A stretch of DNA of 64,000 nt from Spirochaetales bacterium. Lineage in GTDB: Bacteria; Spirochaetota; Spirochaetia; Treponematales; Treponemataceae. This document shows positions 48,754-56,996 of this stretch, piece after piece. The notes beneath the pieces are model-generated. The model ran no database searches. It had not been told where the DNA came from and saw nothing but the letters and a program-made list of their open reading frames with translations. Location of the stretch: NCBI GenBank assembly GCA_003252395.1, contig QKEL01000011.1, positions 372,001 through 436,000 on the forward strand. Direction: 5' to 3'. Positions within the stretch are counted from its first letter, which is position 1, and each line of letters opens with the position of its first letter. The position numbers and the translations under genes are program-made.

Positions 48754-50496
48754 TTGCCGAAAATAGAAGTAAACGAAAAACTGTTCTTCAGCCTCCTCGG
48801 CCGAACGTACGACTACGACGAACTCGAGGAGCGCCTCACCTGCGGAAAGGCGGAGCTCGACGAGAAGCCCGACGCCTCCTTGGGCGCCGACGAGCGCACC
48901 ATCAAGATAGAGCTCAACGACACCAACCGGCCCGACCTTTGGTCCACCGCCGGCGTGGCCCGCCAGCTCCGCCAGCACGCGGGAATCGGCCGCCCCTCCG
49001 CCTCCAAATACGCCGCCTACCGGGAGTTCTTCTCCGACGAAAAAACGGCCCGCGAATGCGGCGGTCGCGTCGTGAAGGTTGACCCGGGACTCAAGGACAT
49101 CCGCCCCTACATGGCCGCCTTCGTCATCTCCGGCAAGCCCATCGACGAGCCCATGCTCCTCGACATCATCCAGACCCAGGAAAAGCTCTGCTGGAACTTC
49201 GGCCGAAAGCGGCGCTCCATCTCCATGGGCGTGTACCGTTCGGCCAATATCTCCTGGCCCATTAGCTATAAGGCCGTGGACCCGGACAAGACGAGCTTCG
49301 TCCCGCTGGCCTGCGACGCCCCCATGACCTGCCGCCAGATACTCGCCGACCACCCGAAGGGCAAGGAATACGGCTTCATCCTCAAGGACGCGCCGAAATT
49401 CCCCCTCCTCGTGGACGCCAAGAACGAAGTGCTCTCCATGGCCCCGATCATCAATAGCGCCACGCTCGGCGCCGTGCAGGTGGGCGACTCCGACCTCCTC
49501 GTGGAAATGACCGGCACCGACATGCCCACCCTCACCCTGGCGGTGAGCATCGTGGCCTGCGACTTCGCCGACGCGGGCTACGAAATCCTCCCCGTGAAGG
49601 TCGAGCACCCCTACGACACGGGCTTCGGCAAGACCGTCACCACCCCCTACTATTTCCAAAAGACCGCCTCCACCACCGTGGGCGCGGTGAACCGCCTTCT
49701 CGGAACCGAGCTCACGGCCAAGGAAGTCGCCGACGCCCTCGCGAAGATGGGCTGCGAATCGGAAATCGCGGGAGACCGGGTCACCGTACGGCCGCCGGAA
49801 TACCGGAACGACTTCCTCCACGAGGTGGACATTATCGAGGACGTGATGATGGGCAAAACCCTGCCCTGGTTCAAGCCCTCCAAGCCCTCGGACTTCACGA
49901 TCGGCCGGCTTACCCCGGTCACGGTCTTCAGCCGCAAGGCGAAAAGCCTCATGGTGGGCCTCGGCTACCAGGAAATGATCTTCAACTACCTCGGCTCCGG
50001 AAAGGACTTCATCGAGCGCATGAACATCGCCGGCACCCCCGCGGGGGCCTCGGTCATCGAGATTTCCAACCCCATGACCGAAAACTTCCAGTTCGTGCGG
50101 CCCTCCATCCTCCCGAGCCTCCTCGCCGCGGAAGCCCCCTCGGGCAACGCCGCGTACCCCCACCGCGTCTTCGAGATCGGCAAGGTCGCGTACCTGGAGG
50201 ATTCTGAAGTGACCGGAACCCGCACGAGGCAGAACCTCGGCTTCCTCACCGCCTCCTCCGACGCGAACTTCAACGAGGCGGCGAGCCAGGTCGCGAGCCT
50301 CCTTTACTACCTGGACCATGAATACGCGGTCGCCGAATCCGACGATCCCCGCTTCATTCCCGGCCGCCAGGCCGCGATACTGGTCAAGGGCAAGCGCGTC
50401 GGCATCTTCGGCGAGATTCACCCCCAGGTCCTCGAAAACTGGACCATCGGCACTCCCTGCGCGGGCGGCGAGATCGACCTCGAAGAACTCATGTAA
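48754..50496 (+). CDS. pheT: Phenylalanyl-tRNA synthetase beta subunit, archaeal/eukaryal type
   Basis: A 580-residue beta subunit, far shorter than the roughly 790 residues of common bacterial PheT, because the EMAP/OB-fold and FDX-ACB parts are missing. It begins LPKIEVNEKLFFSLLG and contains IELNDTNRPDLWST, the B3/4 editing domain, and the core-like C-terminal half (NDFLHEVDIIEDVMMG, NPMTENFQFVRPSILPSLL, GIFGEIHPQVLENW). The start is TTG at 48754 with AAGGAGA five bases upstream; the longer frame to 48607 runs through the inverted repeat and is not expected to be translated. A terminator follows. Confidence 0.94.
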   Translation: MPKIEVNEKLFFSLLGRTYDYDELEERLTCGKAELDEKPDASLGADERTIKIELNDTNRPDLWSTAGVARQLRQHAGIGRPSASKYAAYREFFSDEKTARECGGRVVKVDPGLKDIRPYMAAFVISGKPIDEPMLLDIIQTQEKLCWNFGRKRRSISMGVYRSANISWPISYKAVDPDKTSFVPLACDAPMTCRQILADHPKGKEYGFILKDAPKFPLLVDAKNEVLSMAPIINSATLGAVQVGDSDLLVEMTGTDMPTLTLAVSIVACDFADAGYEILPVKVEHPYDTGFGKTVTTPYYFQKTASTTVGAVNRLLGTELTAKEVADALAKMGCESEIAGDRVTVRPPEYRNDFLHEVDIIEDVMMGKTLPWFKPSKPSDFTIGRLTPVTVFSRKAKSLMVGLGYQEMIFNYLGSGKDFIERMNIAGTPAGASVIEISNPMTENFQFVRPSILPSLLAAEAPSGNAAYPHRVFEIGKVAYLEDSEVTGTRTRQNLGFLTASSDANFNEAASQVASLLYYLDHEYAVAESDDPRFIPGRQAAILVKGKRVGIFGEIHPQVLENWTIGTPCAGGEIDLEELM

Positions 50497-50535
50497 GGCG
50501 CTGGCCGCATGGCTCCAAGGCCGCGAGCGGACGAC

Positions 50536-50569
50536 AAAGGGAACCCGATGCGAGGGTTCCCTTTTTTTA
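50536..50569 (+). terminator. Intrinsic terminator of pheT
   Basis: AAAGGGAACCC (50536-50546), loop of seven bases, GGGTTCCCTTT (50554-50564), ending in a run of seven T residues. The stem is 11 bp and perfect. The following 50570-50668 contains no gene; only a small G+C-rich hairpin is visible there. Confidence 0.92.
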
Positions 50570-50668
50570 TAAGAGGCAGATAGGGCCATCGGGGGAGAAC
50601 GCGCGAACGGCGGAGCCCCCGCCGAGAAGGCCTTTGCAGGGGCGCGCTCAGGGGCGCGATCGGGCGGC

Positions 50669-51433
50669 TCACTCCCCCGAAAAGGCGAGCATGGAAACGC
50701 TGCCGTTTTGGATCTCGTCGTACTCGACGGTCAGCGGCCCGGCCGTCATGCCCAGGACATAGAGCGCGGGAATGAAATGCTCGGTCGTGGGGGCGGCGCG
50801 GGAGAAATCCGGCATTGATCGCTCGGCGTCGGCGAGGGCCGCGCGGTCGCCCGCCTCAATCCGTTCCCGCACCCACCGGTTAGCCCGCCCCGCCCAGTCG
50901 AAAGCGGGCGCGCCGTCCCGAAAGTCGACCTCGTACAGATTGTGGACCAGGTTGCCGCTTCCGATAAAAAGGACGTTTCGTAAGCCTAAGCCCGCGATCT
51001 TCCTTCCCAGGGCGAAGTGTTCCTCGAAGGAGAAATCCGCGTTCAGGCTCATTTCCAAGAGGGGCACGTCGGCGTTCGGAAAGAGGTGCCTCATGACCGC
51101 CCAGGCGGCGTGGTCTATGCCCCGAGCGGGGTCTACGGCGATTTCCGGAAGCCCTGCCGCGATGGCAGCGGCAACCGCGGGCGAGCCCGGCGGCGCGTAT
51201 TTCAGCCGGTAAAGCCCGTCCGGAAAGCCGTAAAAGTCGTATATCTGCGGCGGCGCCGCGTGGCCGGTAATCTTGTTGCCCCGGGTTTGCCAGTGCGCGC
51301 TAAAAACGACGACGGCCTCGATCTTCTCCCCTTGCCCCTCGAAGCGTCTGCCCAATTCCCGCAAAAAACGCGCGTAGGCGTTGTCGGCAATCGCGTTCAG
51401 GGGCGACCCGTGTCCGATAAAATACGGTTTCAT
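50669..51433 (-). CDS. DODA-type extradiol aromatic ring-opening dioxygenase
   Basis: A 254-residue member of the class III extradiol dioxygenase (LigB/YgiD/DODA) family. Expected Fe/Zn ligand regions are FIGHGSPLNAI, FSAHWQTRGN, PLLEMSLNADF and the late TEHFIPALYVLG. Family members open catechol-type rings, but the physiological role of the bacterial YgiD type is unclear, more so in a probable anaerobe. It follows the pirin gene by six bases and shares its promoter. Confidence 0.85.
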   Translation of the reverse strand: MKPYFIGHGSPLNAIADNAYARFLRELGRRFEGQGEKIEAVVVFSAHWQTRGNKITGHAAPPQIYDFYGFPDGLYRLKYAPPGSPAVAAAIAAGLPEIAVDPARGIDHAAWAVMRHLFPNADVPLLEMSLNADFSFEEHFALGRKIAGLGLRNVLFIGSGNLVHNLYEVDFRDGAPAFDWAGRANRWVRERIEAGDRAALADAERSMPDFSRAAPTTEHFIPALYVLGMTAGPLTVEYDEIQNGSVSMLAFSGE

Positions 51434-51439
51434 GGCCGG

Positions 51440-52330
51440 CTATTTCCCCGAGGCCGTTCGGACGAAGGTCCCGGCTTCCAGCTCGGCCCAGGCCTGCCGG
51501 AGCTCTTCCTGGGTGTTCATGACGATGGGGCCGCGCCACGCGATGGGCTCCCCGATCGGCGTGCCGGAAATGAAGAGGAACCGGGCCCCTTCCTCGCCCG
51601 CCGTTATCCGCAGGGAGGTCCCGTCGCCGAAGAGGGCCACCTCCCGGTTATGGACGATTGCCTTGGAACCGCCCGCTTCCGCCAGGGGTTCCTCGGCGTC
51701 GGCCAGGAACGCTCCTTCGTGCGCATAGACGAGACAGGTATCCCCGACGCGGGTATCCAGCGAAAATTCCTTCCCGGCGGGCACGAATACGTCCAGGTAT
51801 ATGGGCCTCGACACCACGTCCGCCACGGGACCGGCTACCCCGTCGCACGAGCCGGCGATCACCTTAATTTCCACCCCGTCCCCCCGCCTGACCGCGGGAA
51901 TGTCCGCCGAGGATACGCCGCGATACCGCGGTTCCGTCATTTTTTCCCGGGCGGGGAGGTTCACCCAAAGCTGGAAGCCGTGCATGGAGCCGTTCGTGTC
52001 GCCCCGGGGCATTTCCCGGTGGTAAATCCCGCCCCCCGCCGTCATCCACTGCACGTCGCCGGCCCCTATTTCCCCGCTGGTTCCCGTGCTGTCGCCGTGG
52101 GCGACCGTGCCCTTGAGCACGTAGGTAACCGTTTCTATCCCGCGATGGGGGTGCCAGGGAAAGCCGGCGCGGTAGTCAGCCGGATCGTCGGAGCGAAAAT
52201 CGTCCAAAAGCAGGAAGGGATCGTATTCTCCCGGTTTGCCCAGGCCGATCGCCCTGCGCAAATGAACTCCCGCGCCCTCTATCACGGGGCGTGCCGTCGT
52301 AATGGACCGAATTTTACGGGTGGTTTCCAT
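51440..52330 (-). CDS. Pirin family protein
   Basis: A 296-residue double-cupin protein. The metal site is visible in FPWHPHRGIETVTYVLKGTVAHGDS, with two His, a third His and Glu as ligands (split here as HPHRGIE and AHGDSTG). Bacterial pirins include quercetinases and regulators of metabolic enzymes; the specific role is unknown. The start is 52330, with AAAGGAGAG four to five bases upstream, not the upstream codon at 52396 which would lie in the promoter. It is first in a two-gene operon with the dioxygenase. Confidence 0.9.
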   Translation of the reverse strand: METTRKIRSITTARPVIEGAGVHLRRAIGLGKPGEYDPFLLLDDFRSDDPADYRAGFPWHPHRGIETVTYVLKGTVAHGDSTGTSGEIGAGDVQWMTAGGGIYHREMPRGDTNGSMHGFQLWVNLPAREKMTEPRYRGVSSADIPAVRRGDGVEIKVIAGSCDGVAGPVADVVSRPIYLDVFVPAGKEFSLDTRVGDTCLVYAHEGAFLADAEEPLAEAGGSKAIVHNREVALFGDGTSLRITAGEEGARFLFISGTPIGEPIAWRGPIVMNTQEELRQAWAELEAGTFVRTASGK

Positions 52331-52367
52331 GCTCTCTCCTTTACCGCGGCGACGCCGCCTGCCCTGC

Positions 52368-52396
52368 ATTATCAACCATTTTTCCGCATCTTTCAA
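52368..52396 (-). promoter_or_regulatory. Promoter of the pirin-dioxygenase operon
   Basis: On the minus strand TTGAAA (52391-52396), 17 bases, GATAAT (52368-52373), then a 37-base leader with a small G+C-rich hairpin and AAAGGAGAG. Confidence 0.65.
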
Positions 52397-52410
52397 AGCC
52401 TATAGGTTGC

Positions 52411-52439
52411 TTGCATCAACAAATGGGATGTGTTTTACT
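52411..52439 (+). promoter_or_regulatory. Leaderless promoter of the beta-mannosidase gene
   Basis: TTGCAT (52411-52416), 17 bases, TTTACT (52434-52439), seven bases, ATG at 52447. It lies back to back with the pirin promoter. Confidence 0.6.
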
Positions 52440-52446
52440 TCGGGGT

Positions 52447-55146
52447 ATGCAGCACAACGGCCTTTATACCCTTGATCTCGGCGGCGTTTGGAAAGTCGAA
52501 TCGTCCTGCGGCGCCTGGCGTTTCGAAATGAACGTTCCCGGTTCCATTTTCGCGGAACTGGAACGGCTCGGGGCCTTCGGCGCCGAAGGCGCGTTTTGGC
52601 GCGAGAACAACCGCCTTTGCCAGGATATGGCGGAACGCGATTTTACCCTGACCCGCGCTTTCGGCCTGGGCGACGGTTTTCCCCTCGACGGGCGGCGCGA
52701 CGCGCTCTGGCTCGAATGCGACGGCCTCGATACCCTCGCCGAAATCCGGATCAACGGCGCGGTCGTCGGCAGGGCGGACAATATGCACCGACGGTGGCGT
52801 TTTCCCATCGGCGCTTTTTTGCGGCCGGGAAGCAACGAAATCGCGGTAACCCTTTCGAATTCCCTCGCGTACTGCCGGGAGCGCGCTGCGCGGCGGCCGC
52901 TCTGGCAAACCTACGAAAACAACCCGGAATTGGCGGCCCCCCATTTTAACCAGATTCGCAAGAGCCACTGCAGCTTTGGCTGGGACTGGGGGCCCGTGGT
53001 TCCCGACGCGGGAATCTGGCGCGATATCCGCGTCGTTTCGTATACCGACTGGAAGCTCGACTCGGTAGCCGTACTCCAGCGGCATGGCGGCGACGGCTCG
53101 GTGAGCCTGGAAATCCGGCCCGAGCTTCTTCCCGGCGCGGCTTCCCGCCAAGACCGCGCGGGGCTTGGCGCCGGCCCCTCGGTCGCCGAGGCCCTCGCGG
53201 CGGGCTATGCCCTTTCGGGAACCCTCACCCATCCCGACGGCGCCGTCCAGCTTTTTTCGATCGATGCCTCCGGTTCCGTCACGCTTCCGGTCGCCGAGCC
53301 GCGCCTATGGTGGCCAGCCGGGCTCGGCCGCCAGCCCCTGTACGGGCTTACCGTCTCCTTCACCGCTCCCGACGGCGCGGAAGCGGGGCAAACGAGCCTT
53401 CGCATCGGACTTCGAACCCTTACCGTCCGCCAGGAACGGGACCAATGGGGAGAAACCTTCGAATTCGCCTGCAACGGCGTATCCTTTTTCGCCCGGGGCG
53501 CGAACTATATCCCCGAGGACATTTTCCTTTCCCGGGTAACGCCGGAGCGCACCCGAACGCTCCTCGAGGACTGCGCGCTCGCGAACTTCAACGCCATACG
53601 CGTATGGGGCGGCGGCGTGTATCCACCGGACGGCTTCTACGACGCCTGCGACGAGCTGGGCCTCGTGGTCTGGCAGGATCTCATGTTCGCCTGCGCGGTA
53701 TACGACGTGAAAAACCCCGAATTCCTCGAGAATATCGCCGAGGAAGTTCGGGATAACGTACGCCGGCTCAGGCACCATCCGTCCCTCGGCCTTATCTGCG
53801 GGAACAACGAAATGGAGGTGGCCTTCGTCGAATGGGGATTCCCCCACACCCTCGGCCAAAAGGCGGAGTACATAGAGCAATACGAGGTGCGATTCCCCGA
53901 AATCCTCGCGCGCGAGGCGCCGCAAACCTTCTACTGGCCCGCTTCCCCCTCGAGCACCGGAAGCTTCGAAAACCCGAACGCCCCGGACAGGGGCGACTGC
54001 CACTATTGGGACGTGTGGCACGGCTACAAGGACTTCCACGATTTCACCCGGCACTATTTCCGTTTCATGAGCGAATTCGGCTTCGAATCGTACCCGGACC
54101 TCAAGACCGTCGAATCCTTCACGGTGCCCGAGGACCGCGTTCAGGGCAGCCCCGTGCTCGAAGACCATCAGCGCTGCGTACTGGGAACCGTCAAGCTCGC
54201 GGGCTATCTCGCGCGCTATTTCCGCTCCCCGAAGGATTTCGCCTCCCTCGTGCACGTCTCCCAGATCAACCAGGCCGAGGCGATCCGCACCGGGATCGAG
54301 CATTGGCGGAGAAACCGGGGTCGCTGCATGGGGTCCATTTACTGGCAGCTCAACGACAACTGGCCGGTCAATTCCTGGTCGAGCCTGGACGGCGCGGGGC
54401 GATGGAAGCTTTTGCATTACGCGGTAAAGCGCGCCTACGCGCCCGTCGTCGCCTCGGTGGAGGCCCTCGCGCCCGCCGCCGGCAATCCCGGCTCCGATTC
54501 GACCGGCGACCACGCGCCCGCCGATAGCCCCCGCGTCGCGTTGCACCTTTCCAACGAGAACCCCTTCGCCCTCACGGCCACGCTCTACTGGTCCCTCGTC
54601 GCCACGGACGGAACCGAACTGGATTCAGGCAGCGCGGAAGCGGGCCTTCCCGCCTTCGCGAGCCGGGCAATAGCCGAATTGGATTACGCGCATAAGCTCG
54701 GGTTTGCGCGCGGGGACCGTCGGGTCGCCCCGCTCAGGAACGCGCTCCTCTTCTTCCGCTGGACAGCCCGACCGCAGGGCGACCAGGCCGGCTCACCGGC
54801 CGCTTCCGAGACCGCCGCTTCCGAGACCGCCGGCCCCGAAGTCGTCGGCCCCGTTTCCTGCCATGCCTTCGCGCCCTGGAAGAGCGTGGAGCTCAAACCG
54901 GCCGCGGTAACGCTCTCGGTCGGCCGCGACGGGGCCGGGCGGCGTACCGTTACCCTGCGCTCGGATACGCCCGCCCTCTTCGTGACGGTCTCGGGCCGTG
55001 AATTCGACGTCGTTCTGGACGATAACGGCATACCCCTGGACGGGAGGAACGAGCGGGTCCTCACGGTCGTCAGGGGAGGGGAAGCCCTGAATGACAGGGA
55101 ATTCGCGGCGGGATTGCGTGTGTCCCATTTACGGGATTCCTATTGA
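52447..55146 (+). CDS. Beta-mannosidase-like glycoside hydrolase family 2
   Basis: An 899-residue cytoplasmic GH2 enzyme that removes terminal beta-mannose. The N-terminal sugar-binding domain begins LDLGGVWKVESS. The TIM barrel holds the acid/base E455 in GNNEMEVAF and the nucleophile E543 in SEFGFESYPD; RVWGGGVYPPDGFYDACDELGLVVWQDLMFAC, shown here as WGGGVYPPDGFYD, is typical of the family. I start it at 52447 (MQHNGLY) because the only promoter lies between 52411 and that ATG. A tandem 15-base repeat encoding (A)ASET(A) twice sits in the C-terminal domain near 54803-54832. Confidence 0.92.
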   Translation: MQHNGLYTLDLGGVWKVESSCGAWRFEMNVPGSIFAELERLGAFGAEGAFWRENNRLCQDMAERDFTLTRAFGLGDGFPLDGRRDALWLECDGLDTLAEIRINGAVVGRADNMHRRWRFPIGAFLRPGSNEIAVTLSNSLAYCRERAARRPLWQTYENNPELAAPHFNQIRKSHCSFGWDWGPVVPDAGIWRDIRVVSYTDWKLDSVAVLQRHGGDGSVSLEIRPELLPGAASRQDRAGLGAGPSVAEALAAGYALSGTLTHPDGAVQLFSIDASGSVTLPVAEPRLWWPAGLGRQPLYGLTVSFTAPDGAEAGQTSLRIGLRTLTVRQERDQWGETFEFACNGVSFFARGANYIPEDIFLSRVTPERTRTLLEDCALANFNAIRVWGGGVYPPDGFYDACDELGLVVWQDLMFACAVYDVKNPEFLENIAEEVRDNVRRLRHHPSLGLICGNNEMEVAFVEWGFPHTLGQKAEYIEQYEVRFPEILAREAPQTFYWPASPSSTGSFENPNAPDRGDCHYWDVWHGYKDFHDFTRHYFRFMSEFGFESYPDLKTVESFTVPEDRVQGSPVLEDHQRCVLGTVKLAGYLARYFRSPKDFASLVHVSQINQAEAIRTGIEHWRRNRGRCMGSIYWQLNDNWPVNSWSSLDGAGRWKLLHYAVKRAYAPVVASVEALAPAAGNPGSDSTGDHAPADSPRVALHLSNENPFALTATLYWSLVATDGTELDSGSAEAGLPAFASRAIAELDYAHKLGFARGDRRVAPLRNALLFFRWTARPQGDQAGSPAASETAASETAGPEVVGPVSCHAFAPWKSVELKPAAVTLSVGRDGAGRRTVTLRSDTPALFVTVSGREFDVVLDDNGIPLDGRNERVLTVVRGGEALNDREFAAGLRVSHLRDSY

Positions 55147-55159
55147 GGCGCCGCGCGGG

Positions 55160-55216
55160 GCCCGGCCGGTCACCGTAACAAAATCACAGACCGGCCGGGC
55201 GCTCGGGGCGTATTCT
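55160..55216 (+). promoter_or_regulatory. Hairpin after beta-mannosidase and leaderless -10 of the rhodanese gene
   Basis: GCCCGGCCGGTC (55160-55171) and GACCGGCCGGGC (55189-55200) form a perfect 12-bp stem with a 17-base loop but no T-run after it. TATTCT (55211-55216) then ends six bases before the rhodanese ATG. No good -35 is seen because the hairpin occupies that region. Confidence 0.55.
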
Positions 55217-55222
55217 TAAGCC

Positions 55223-55624
55223 ATGTTCGAAACCGCCGCAAAACCCTCGTATCGCCGCATTTCCCCCGACACCGCCCGCCGCGTGATCGGCGACAAAGGC
55301 TTCGGGGTAACCGTCGTGGACGTGCGTACCGTCGAAGAATACGCCGAGGCCCACCTACCCGGGGCCGTGCTCATTCCCGATTTCGCCCTCGCGGATCGGG
55401 CCGCCGCCGAGCTTCCGGACAAAAACGCGCCCATCATCGTCTATTGCATGAGCGGTTGCCGGGCCTATTCCGCCGCCCAAACGCTCATCGCCTTGGGGTA
55501 TACCGAAGTCTACGACTTCGGCACCATCTATAACTGGCACTGGGAACGGGAAAGCGGGATCGAGCGCCCGGAACGGTACCCGATAGCCTCGGGCCCCTCG
55601 GCCTGCGGCGTTTCCCGCCCCTGA
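55223..55624 (+). CDS. Rhodanese-like sulfurtransferase domain protein
   Basis: A 133-residue single rhodanese domain. The active-site Cys75 begins the six-residue loop CMSGCR within IVYCMSGCRAYSAAQ, and DVRTVEEYAEAHLPGAV is the family hallmark. It may carry sulfur as a persulfide or act in stress responses; the partner is unknown. The cluster (no signal peptide) is cytoplasmic. It is convergent with the flavodoxin-like pair, 16 bases away. Confidence 0.9.
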   Translation: MFETAAKPSYRRISPDTARRVIGDKGFGVTVVDVRTVEEYAEAHLPGAVLIPDFALADRAAAELPDKNAPIIVYCMSGCRAYSAAQTLIALGYTEVYDFGTIYNWHWERESGIERPERYPIASGPSACGVSRP

Positions 55625-55640
55625 GGGCCCCGCCGTCCCG

Positions 55641-56348
55641 TTACGGGTCCAGGGGCCTCGCGGTGATCGTCCGGGCCTTTAGGCCGCCGTCCCGTAGCCC
55701 CCGCCGCCAGCCCGCCTCGCCCATAACCTTGTATAGCCAGCGCGGCAGCCCGTGCTGGGTGAGTATCGTCGCCTCAAGGTTCCCGCCGTCCGCTATGGCC
55801 TCAGCAAGCGCGCGGACCGCGCCGACCACGGGTTTCCTGATCCCGGCTTGGGGAGGAACGCCTTTCATTCGGGAGATCATCTCGCCGGTCCCTATCCCGA
55901 TGCCGCCCGACCATTCAAGCCCGTACGCCGCCGCGAAATTCGCGAGCATCTCGAGGGCCACGGCGTTTTGCGCCCCCTCGAAAAAACCGCAATTCGCCGC
56001 CCCGTAAAGGCGGCGCGGCCGCTTCGCGTTCCCTGAATCCTTTCGCGGGGACGCCTCTCGCGCGGCGGCCTTCTCCGCCTCCAAGGCGGAACCGAAGGCC
56101 TCGAGCAAGGCCATGAGCGAGGAAGGCAAGCCGTCCACGTAGAGGGGGAAAGCCACCACGACGGCGTCCGCCCCCATGAGGTCCCGAACGCCGGTTCCTG
56201 GCTTTCGCGCCTCGCCAATGGAAGATACCGTCTTCCATTCGCCGTCCTCGGGGCGGCGCGCGGCGCATTCCGCCCGCAGCTGGGAAATAATTTCCGCCGA
56301 ATTGGAAGCGGCCCCCTTGGGGCTTCCGTTAATGGCCGTCACGTTCAT
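55641..56348 (-). CDS. Flavodoxin-like/NAD(P)H-dependent FMN reductase-fold protein (second of pair)
   Basis: A 235-residue protein with a flavodoxin-like N-terminal fold: TAINGSPKGAASNSAEII (FMN phosphate loop) and VVVAFPLYVDGLPSSLMALLE. A C-terminal stretch of about 60 residues follows (TQHGLPRWLYKVMGEAGWRRG). It is probably a flavin oxidoreductase of the iron-sulfur flavoprotein/NADPH reductase group. The ATG at 56348 overlaps the upstream gene by four bases (ATGA). The extended frame upstream of it is a shadow. Confidence 0.8.
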   Translation of the reverse strand: MNVTAINGSPKGAASNSAEIISQLRAECAARRPEDGEWKTVSSIGEARKPGTGVRDLMGADAVVVAFPLYVDGLPSSLMALLEAFGSALEAEKAAAREASPRKDSGNAKRPRRLYGAANCGFFEGAQNAVALEMLANFAAAYGLEWSGGIGIGTGEMISRMKGVPPQAGIRKPVVGAVRALAEAIADGGNLEATILTQHGLPRWLYKVMGEAGWRRGLRDGGLKARTITARPLDP

Positions 56349-56905
56349 ACCGCGGCCTCCGTTTCGAACCAGCGTATCGCTTCCACCGCCGGGATGGACC
56401 CGTCGGGGCCCGGTCCCAACACGAGGCACCCCGAGCCCCTGGGGAGGCCGGACTGATCGCGCTGGGCCTCCACGTACCGACGAAACGTCGATTCCTCCGC
56501 CGCGCTCCGGGCGCCGAATCCGACGGAAAGGAAGGTCGGCATCGTGCCGTAACGGAGCTTGTGGTGCATTTCGCCGTTCACGATCCTGAAGTCCGGCAGC
56601 AATAGGGGGAGCATTCGGTCGGTATACGCCTTTATCGCCGTAGCGTAGCCGCCCCAGGTAATCCTCGTGAGGGTCACCACGCAATCGGAACGGCGCATCG
56701 CCTCATAGTAATCCACGCCGGCGTCACGGGGCAAAACGCACGTTCCGGGCGTGCGGACCCAACAGCCGAAACAGCCCACGCACGGCTCGGGCGCCGCGGC
56801 GGACGCGTCGACCGATATCCATTCGGCCAAGCGCGTGGCCGAGAGCGCCTGCCAGACGGCGCGTCCGTCCGGATCGGCGGAATCGTACAAAAGTATCGCT
56901 TTCAT
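56345..56905 (-). CDS. Flavodoxin-like protein with Cys motif (first of pair)
   Basis: A 186-residue flavodoxin/NADPH-dependent FMN reductase-fold protein. It has CVGCFGCWVRTPGTC near residue 50, a Cys cluster seen in iron-sulfur flavoproteins and related reductases, then TLTRITWGGYATAIKAYTDRM. It probably transfers electrons with FMN and perhaps a [4Fe-4S] cluster. I start it at 56905, with GGGGAG seven bases upstream. It is divergent from the TetR gene and its promoter holds two TetR operators. Confidence 0.82.
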   Translation of the reverse strand: MKAILLYDSADPDGRAVWQALSATRLAEWISVDASAAAPEPCVGCFGCWVRTPGTCVLPRDAGVDYYEAMRRSDCVVTLTRITWGGYATAIKAYTDRMLPLLLPDFRIVNGEMHHKLRYGTMPTFLSVGFGARSAAEESTFRRYVEAQRDQSGLPRGSGCLVLGPGPDGSIPAVEAIRWFETEAAV

Positions 56906-56922
56906 CGTATATCTCCCCAATT

Positions 56923-56990
56923 GAATGTTTACAGTGGCAACATTGACTATAACACCGAATGTTTACAGCGTCAACATCTTCTGGTATATT
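56923..56990. promoter_or_regulatory. Divergent flavodoxin/tetR promoters with two operators
   Basis: Two near-identical operator copies, GAATGTTTACAG-x-G-x-CAACAT(T/C), lie at 56923-56945 and 56957-56979, with starts 34 bases apart. Each has AATGTT and AACAT(T/C) as imperfect palindrome ends. The flavodoxin promoter (minus) is TTGACG (56969-56974), 17 bases, TATAGT (56946-56951). The tetR promoter (plus) is TTTACA (56962-56967), 17 bases, TATATT (56985-56990), six bases, ATG (leaderless). Operators overlap both promoters. Confidence 0.78.
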
Positions 56991-56996
56991 TTTCTC

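Noticed and set aside
48523-50589. 688-residue minus-strand frame across pheT
   Set aside because: It is a codon-bias shadow of pheT, crosses the terminator and inverted repeat, and has no ribosome site or motif.
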